Below, in pieces: positions 59,785-64,000 of a DNA stretch of 64,000 nucleotides. The notes beneath the pieces were generated by a model, which had not been told where the DNA came from, ran no database searches, and worked only from the letters and a program-made list of their open reading frames with translations. How positions within the stretch are numbered: position 1 is the first letter of the stretch; every line of letters begins with the position of its first letter. This DNA comes from DATNPX01 sp036702975 (GTDB lineage: Bacteria; Cyanobacteriota; Vampirovibrionia; Obscuribacterales; Obscuribacteraceae): the NCBI GenBank assembly GCA_036702975.1, contig DATNPX010000006.1, positions 124,001-188,000 on the forward strand. The letters run 5' to 3'. Position numbers and translations under genes: made by a program.

Positions 59785-60081
59785 GTTTTTGCAACCCCGT
59801 TGGATTTATACACGCGAGCAGCTTTGCTATAACGGTAAGAACGAAACTACAAGACTCCTGGCCACTTTATAGCTAATTTTCGCCATTTCTGTGGAGAATG
59901 CGTGAAAGTTTCGCGCAGCTTTCTTCTTGGTTTTTGAAATAGCTAAATTTTGGCAGGGTGCCATAATAAGGGACTAGCTCAGCTGTCGAATGCGATGTAT
60001 TTGCAGAAACTCAAAACAATGCGATGGCGGTGCTCAAAGAAATTACAAGGCTGCAACCAAAAGCAATGCGTGATAAAGGAA
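59785..60081. other. Intergenic region
   Basis: 297 bp between two leftward genes (the DUF1800 gene and the PHB-depolymerase-like esterase). It must carry the promoter for the DUF1800/DUF1501 unit. I see no convincing promoter pair, hairpin or ORF. Confidence 0.45.
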
Positions 60082-61095
60082 CTAGGGAGTGCGCTTGTCT
60101 TGGAAGAATTGCCAGATGTCTTCGTTGTTCAACTGTTTGGTCGTTCGGCCAATGAACCGTTGCGGCATGTACTGAGAACCTGAAGGCCAAGTGTGTCCGC
60201 CTCCTTCTACCAGATAAGCCATGACCATCTTGCCATTTTCTTTTGGTTGAAAGACCGTTTGTTTTATTCGTGTCACATCGTTTTGATCTCGCACTGGCAG
60301 ATCTTTGGTCTCTCCTTCTGGCAGGCAGTGATTGTGATTGGCCCAGAAGCTCACCGTTTCAAGACCAGGCAAAACCTCGCCGCGCCCACCGAACATAGGG
60401 GCGACGGGGCCTCCGTCGAAGGGTACTAAGGGATCTTCGGTGCCGAGAATAAGCAGAGTTGCTACTGGCACATCAATAGATGCCATGGCTTCAAGCTGTT
60501 TTGTAATACCTGCGTCGATTACCGCGATGGCGGCTATCCGTGTCGGCAGTTGTAAGGCCAACCGCTCAGCAAAGAACCCTCCGTTCGAGATACCGGTCAC
60601 GTAAACACGTTTTGGGTTGGCGTTGTATCGTTCGAACAGGAAGTCCAGCGCTTTTGTTATGAACTGAACGTCGTCTTCACTAGGATGAGCGCGAAAGTCT
60701 CGTCCGTCGTTCCAGTGTTTGCTTATGGCTTCAGGATAGACGACCAAAGCGTCGTGTGCGTCTCCAATTTCGTTGAAGCGACTAAATTTGGCCATCGACT
60801 TGGCACCGCCACCACCGCCATGGAATACCAAAACCACAGGTAACTTCTCGACCTTGGAGATTCCTGATGGCACATGGACGATGAAGTTTCGGTTTATTCC
60901 GTCAATGTGAACAGCCTCCCAGTAATCTCCACTTTGCAGTGAGTCCGATTCTAATGGAGCTGACTGTGCTGCAGGATTGGGAGGAATTCTATAAAGGTCC
61001 TTGCTCAGAACAGGCTTAGCAGTCAAGCAAATCGACGAAAACGCCAAAATTAAGAAAAGCTTCGTGCTGGAATCGGTAACAGGTTGTAGACGCAT
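60082..61095 (-). CDS. Secreted PHB-depolymerase-like esterase (LpqC type)
   Basis: 337 residues, ATG with GAGG upstream; signal peptide ends PVLSKD. Alpha/beta hydrolase core: LPVVLVFHGGGGGAKSMAKFS (oxyanion), YVTGISNGGFFAERL (nucleophile Ser in G-I-S-N-G), LILGTEDPLVPFDGG (Asp) and EGGGHTWPSG (His). This matches the poly(3-hydroxybutyrate) depolymerase-like/feruloyl esterase group. It hydrolyses esters outside the cytoplasm; the real substrate is open. Confidence 0.9.
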   Translation of the reverse strand: MRLQPVTDSSTKLFLILAFSSICLTAKPVLSKDLYRIPPNPAAQSAPLESDSLQSGDYWEAVHIDGINRNFIVHVPSGISKVEKLPVVLVFHGGGGGAKSMAKFSRFNEIGDAHDALVVYPEAISKHWNDGRDFRAHPSEDDVQFITKALDFLFERYNANPKRVYVTGISNGGFFAERLALQLPTRIAAIAVIDAGITKQLEAMASIDVPVATLLILGTEDPLVPFDGGPVAPMFGGRGEVLPGLETVSFWANHNHCLPEGETKDLPVRDQNDVTRIKQTVFQPKENGKMVMAYLVEGGGHTWPSGSQYMPQRFIGRTTKQLNNEDIWQFFQDKRTP

Positions 61096-61189
61096 GAAGT
61101 TTCCTCAGAAGCCCGTATCTATTACTACGCTTCAGGAGAGGAAAAGGTTCAATAAATTGCTCTGGTTGAGCCAATATTAATACTGAAGC

Positions 61190-61720
61190 TTATGGCGTTT
61201 TGCTGTCGGTCGGTGGGGTGGTTCCAAGAGGTCCGAGGGAGGCGCGGTCGACGGCTATCTTCAACTTCTGACGTTGCTCAGGAGTGAAGACATGTGCGAC
61301 AGCTATAACGGTCTCGACCATCTTGCCATAGGCGTCATCTATTTCAGTTTTTATCTCGGCGAATATTTTTCGCACCTGGTCGTCGTCCATCTTTTGTGCA
61401 GTTAAGGCCTCTTTGAGATCGGTACCAAGAGAACACGCGTGGTCTTTTCTCGGAGAGAGCGAGCTGAAAAAGTTTTGTCTAATTGTTGTCATCTGCTCTA
61501 CTTGATCGTCTGTCAAATTGACTCCGCTTCGTTCGAGAGCTTGTTTGATGCCGTGTGCCTTTGCTCCACCTGGAAGGCACCAGGGACCATTTCCTGAACC
61601 TTGGACAAGTGCATTGTTGTTTCCGCTTGAACTTTGTGAAGCACCTGGTTCAGCAGCTCCTGCTCCCAGGCACGTAGTGCATATCAGACTGATGATCGGA
61701 ACCACGTACTTGTTCATCAT
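61190..61720 (-). CDS. Periplasmic CpxP/Spy-like LTXXQ protein
   Basis: 176 residues from the ATG at 61720 with AGGAG 6 nt upstream. Signal peptide ends GAGAAEP. Helical protein with LTXXQ-type motifs: LTDDQVEQMTTIRQNF and FTPEQRQKLKIAVDRA, plus MDDDQVRKIFAEIKTEIDDAYGKMVE between. These resemble Spy and CpxP, periplasmic chaperone-like stress proteins. There are two cysteines in the mature part. The assignment is by pattern only. Confidence 0.72.
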   Translation of the reverse strand: MMNKYVVPIISLICTTCLGAGAAEPGASQSSSGNNNALVQGSGNGPWCLPGGAKAHGIKQALERSGVNLTDDQVEQMTTIRQNFFSSLSPRKDHACSLGTDLKEALTAQKMDDDQVRKIFAEIKTEIDDAYGKMVETVIAVAHVFTPEQRQKLKIAVDRASLGPLGTTPPTDSKTP

Positions 61721-61880
61721 CGACAACTCCTTTCGGGGGATGCGGATCTGTGACTTAAGTCATAGCTGATCCGTGACTGAAGCCACCACTTTGTGAAAAT
61801 GACGGTCTTTCACAAGTTTTGCACAACTTGAGTTGTAAAGTAGTTATATAGCGTTGATATTTTTATCCAGAGGCGTGTTT

Positions 61881-62201
61881 ATGCAGAGCAACAATAATTC
61901 CGGAAGTAATCGGGAGGAGCAGCTCCTGATGGAGTATGGTTCCATTCGACAACTGAACGAAGAGAGGCTGCGTTTCTTGAGCAGCCGCTACAACGATGAA
62001 GCGATCCAAGCTGAGTCTGAAACTAGTAAGCCTGTGCCTGTAAATCCTTTTTCAAATTTTCAGGCTTCAGTCTCTGAAAAGAAACCACTGTCACCAGTGG
62101 AAACGTTGCAGAAAAAATTCTCATCGAGCTGGTTAAATATGCAGAGCTACTTGAGCGAGCGTAAGCAGCAGTTCCGCAACGAAGAGCAACGCAACCGCTA
62201 A
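61881..62201 (+). CDS. Small hypothetical protein, charged helical
   Basis: 106 residues from the ATG at 61881 (AGAGG 8 nt upstream). No signal peptide. Charged, Gln/Asn/Glu/Arg-rich helices (REEQLLMEYGSIRQLNEERLRFL and WLNMQSYLSERKQQFRNEEQRNR) flank a Pro/Ser-rich middle. Not recognised. Convergent with the gene at 62342 across a 140-bp gap. Confidence 0.55.
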   Translation: MQSNNNSGSNREEQLLMEYGSIRQLNEERLRFLSSRYNDEAIQAESETSKPVPVNPFSNFQASVSEKKPLSPVETLQKKFSSSWLNMQSYLSERKQQFRNEEQRNR

Positions 62202-62341
62202 TCGCGAGCACATAAGTTAACACTGGGCGAGCCGTTCTCTCTCTGTCCAGCGAGCAACGAGCTTCGGCAACCACCAGGTTACTGAAGCTAGTTGGCTTTT
62301 GTTTGAGATCTTTCGATCGGCACATTTTTCCGGGCAAGGCT

Positions 62342-63145
62342 TCAGTCCATGAACGGTTTCTCTAGATAGGGAGGGGAGCAACGCACCACCGTATCGTTTT
62401 CGCTCTGTTTCGGTGGTTGCCATTTCCCTAGGTAGTAGACAGCATCGCTCATTTCGGCTGGTTTATAAGCAAAATTCATCTTGATGGCTAGACCATCCGG
62501 TCGATTGCTTTTTTGTGTCGAAACGTACCGCTCGTATCGGAATGGTACGGTTATGCCACCGTCTTCATAAAAGCATTTTCGCACTTCTGCTCGTGTCATT
62601 CCGATTCGAACGTTGGGATGAAATGATCTGCACCGCAATTCGTTGGGCAGAACGAGCACTCCTCCGGCTTTTGACTCCGCGTAAGACAGGCTCATGTCGG
62701 CAGGATCGAAGATGAGACGAAAGACGGCACAGGTTTTATTTTTGAGTCGAACAATCAATGCCGGCGCACTTTGAACTGCAAGTGGAGAATAGTCCTTTAC
62801 AAACTTTCCTTTCGTTAAAAGCAGTTCCGCGATTGCCGATGGCAAGTGAGTTTCATCGCCTGGTATCTCAATTGCGGCAATTTCTTGTAGTGAGAACACT
62901 TGGAGAAACGTTTTGCCGCTCTCTCCATGGGCGCGTTTGTCTTCTGTGCAGTCAGATGAATACTTTGAATAGTCATCTTCGCCAGAGTGAATCAGCAGAG
63001 ATCTCAAATTTGGTAAATTGTTGCCTGCTATGGACATTGTGTGCATTGAATCGCCTGCGGAATGCAGGTGTAGGGTAACGATCAAAAGTGAAAGAGCAAA
63101 AGTCGTTTTGCGCAATTTAAATTCTCGAAGTCTCGTCGCCAGCAT
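62342..63145 (-). CDS. Hypothetical secreted protein
   Basis: 267 residues. Hydrophobic N-terminal segment (FALSLLIVTLHLHSAG) is a likely signal. The body shows a duplicated-looking alpha/beta pattern, with IGMTRAEVRKCFYEDGG and YVSTQ..GLAIKMNFAYKPAEMSDAVYYLGKW towards the end, a form reminiscent of small lipoprotein (SmpA/BamE-like) domains: the IGMTRAEVRK helix is characteristic of that fold. This is weak evidence. I do not assign a function. Confidence 0.55.
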   Translation of the reverse strand: MLATRLREFKLRKTTFALSLLIVTLHLHSAGDSMHTMSIAGNNLPNLRSLLIHSGEDDYSKYSSDCTEDKRAHGESGKTFLQVFSLQEIAAIEIPGDETHLPSAIAELLLTKGKFVKDYSPLAVQSAPALIVRLKNKTCAVFRLIFDPADMSLSYAESKAGGVLVLPNELRCRSFHPNVRIGMTRAEVRKCFYEDGGITVPFRYERYVSTQKSNRPDGLAIKMNFAYKPAEMSDAVYYLGKWQPPKQSENDTVVRCSPPYLEKPFMD

Positions 63146-63238
63146 GTTTATCCATGAAACTATTTCGACAATAGTTCTGGAAGGTTACCTTGGGAAGTAG
63201 GTTTACCCTAGATTACTTTACGACCAGACCGAATTTGT

Positions 63239-64000
63239 CTAGGGTGCAACACTTAGATCGTTGCTGCTAATGAGATGTGCCGTTTGCAACAGTCGCAACG
63301 GTTGCTCTTGGATCTCCAGCTGCACGATTTCATTGCCATCGCCGATGCCCAAATCCTGAAACTTGCGGGCAGAGACGAGTACCCGACTTTCAAATGAGCC
63401 GACGGCTTGATTATAAGCGCCGACTGTTTTGTCTAATCCTTTGCGAATCTCCGCAAAGTGAGAGGCCATGACTCTAATGCGTTCGTACAAAGTCTTGCCC
63501 AGTTGGCTTATAGCTTGTGCGTTTTCAGCGAGCTTTTCTTGCTTCCAACCATAAGCTACTGCTCGTAACAGCGCGATCAAAGTGGTAGGCGTTGCCAAAA
63601 TTACCCGTTGCTCGACACCAGCTTCGATTAGTGACGGATCTTGTTCTAAAGCTGCGCTGAAGAACGTCTCACCCGGAAGGAATAAAACAACGAATTCTGG
63701 CGATGATGAGAATTGATCCCAATAAGACTTGTTGGATAGTTTGTTCAAATGGACGCGAATCTGTCTAGCATGGTCTTTAAACGCTTGTGATCTAGACTCG
63801 TCATCTTTGCACTCCAGAGCATCGAGATATGATTGCAATGGTGCTTTCGAATCGACTACCACTAGCTTGTTCCCTGGCAAGCGGACGATCATGTCAGGAC
63901 GCAAGTTGCCTGTCTCAGTTCCAACTGTCTCCTGCTGGAAGAAATCACAATGCTCGACCATGCCGGCGATTTCGACAACGCGTTTGAGTTGGATCTCTCC
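63239..64000 (-). CDS. rmuC: RmuC-type DNA recombination protein, C-terminal part (open at right edge)
   Basis: The frame runs from the stop at 63239 to the right edge with no start inside the window, so the N-terminal coiled-coil part is missing. The conserved RmuC block is intact: GEIQLKRVVEIAGMVEHCDF at the edge, LRPDMIVRLPGNKLVVVDSKAPLQ (PD-(D/E)xK-like core), FVVLFLPGETFFSAALEQDP, VILATPTTLIALLRAVAYGWKQEKLAENA, and GAYNQAVGSFESRVLVSARKF. RmuC limits DNA inversion and other rearrangements and is thought to act as a nuclease. Confidence 0.93.
   Translation of the reverse strand, partial: GEIQLKRVVEIAGMVEHCDFFQQETVGTETGNLRPDMIVRLPGNKLVVVDSKAPLQSYLDALECKDDESRSQAFKDHARQIRVHLNKLSNKSYWDQFSSSPEFVVLFLPGETFFSAALEQDPSLIEAGVEQRVILATPTTLIALLRAVAYGWKQEKLAENAQAISQLGKTLYERIRVMASHFAEIRKGLDKTVGAYNQAVGSFESRVLVSARKFQDLGIGDGNEIVQLEIQEQPLRLLQTAHLISSNDLSVAP

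Overview
The window reads as a chromosomal segment of a diderm, non-photosynthetic bacterium. My best guess is a Melainabacteria/Vampirovibrionia-type organism of the Obscuribacterales kind. That guess rests on memory of such genomes: many secreted DUF4384 proteins, PknB-like kinases with a C-terminal helical tail, tiny EF-hand proteins and a triplicated YPRVxELEQ-type repeat protein. No rRNA or ribosomal-protein marker is present, so the placement is inference. I see no rRNA, tRNA, CRISPR array, insertion sequence or phage module. Base composition is near 50% GC, genes are dense, and 7 of the 12 convergent gene pairs are separated by 14 bp or less.

Layout. 1-2707 holds the N-terminal 900 or so residues of an alpha-2-macroglobulin-like protein, open at the left edge and overlapping a secreted AMMECR1-domain gene. 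3.7-6.4 kb holds an AhpD-like protein and small secreted proteins, one with a gluzincin HExxH motif. 6.9-22.9 kb is the most unusual region: a membrane Ser/Thr kinase, then eight secreted proteins with a DUF4384 domain plus one decayed copy, two caspase-like (C14) proteins, a papain-like protein whose active-site order looks circularly permuted, a secreted serpin and an M23 peptidase. 23-26 kb holds a two-gene unit of a HerA/VirB4-like ATPase with a damaged P-loop and a DUF2726 nuclease-like protein. 26-41 kb is mixed: an EF-hand pair, dienelactone hydrolase, B12-type radical SAM protein, tyrosine-phosphatase-like protein, ATP-grasp opposite an esterase, a HisH homologue lacking its catalytic Cys and His, signal peptidase I, a phosphoribosyltransferase, an acyltransferase and an aldo/keto reductase. 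41-52.5 kb holds a TonB-like protein, an M3 peptidase/DUF1460/beta-propeller cluster, a luciferase-like oxidoreductase facing an ArsR-type regulator with matching operator-like sites, a class I HMG-CoA reductase, a glycerol dehydrogenase and a POT transporter. 52.6-64 kb holds a PAS/GAF protein, a second Ser/Thr kinase, the DUF1501/DUF1800 pair, a PHB-depolymerase-like esterase, a CpxP-like protein and rmuC, open at the right edge.

How it fits together (inference). The 7-23 kb cluster puts proteases (caspase-like, papain-like, M23) and a serpin in the same exported compartment, tied together by DUF4384 and a cytoplasm-facing kinase. With the alpha-2-macroglobulin gene nearby, the window encodes two eukaryote-type protease inhibitors. 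A proteolytic control, self/non-self killing or predation-related module is plausible but not shown by sequence alone.
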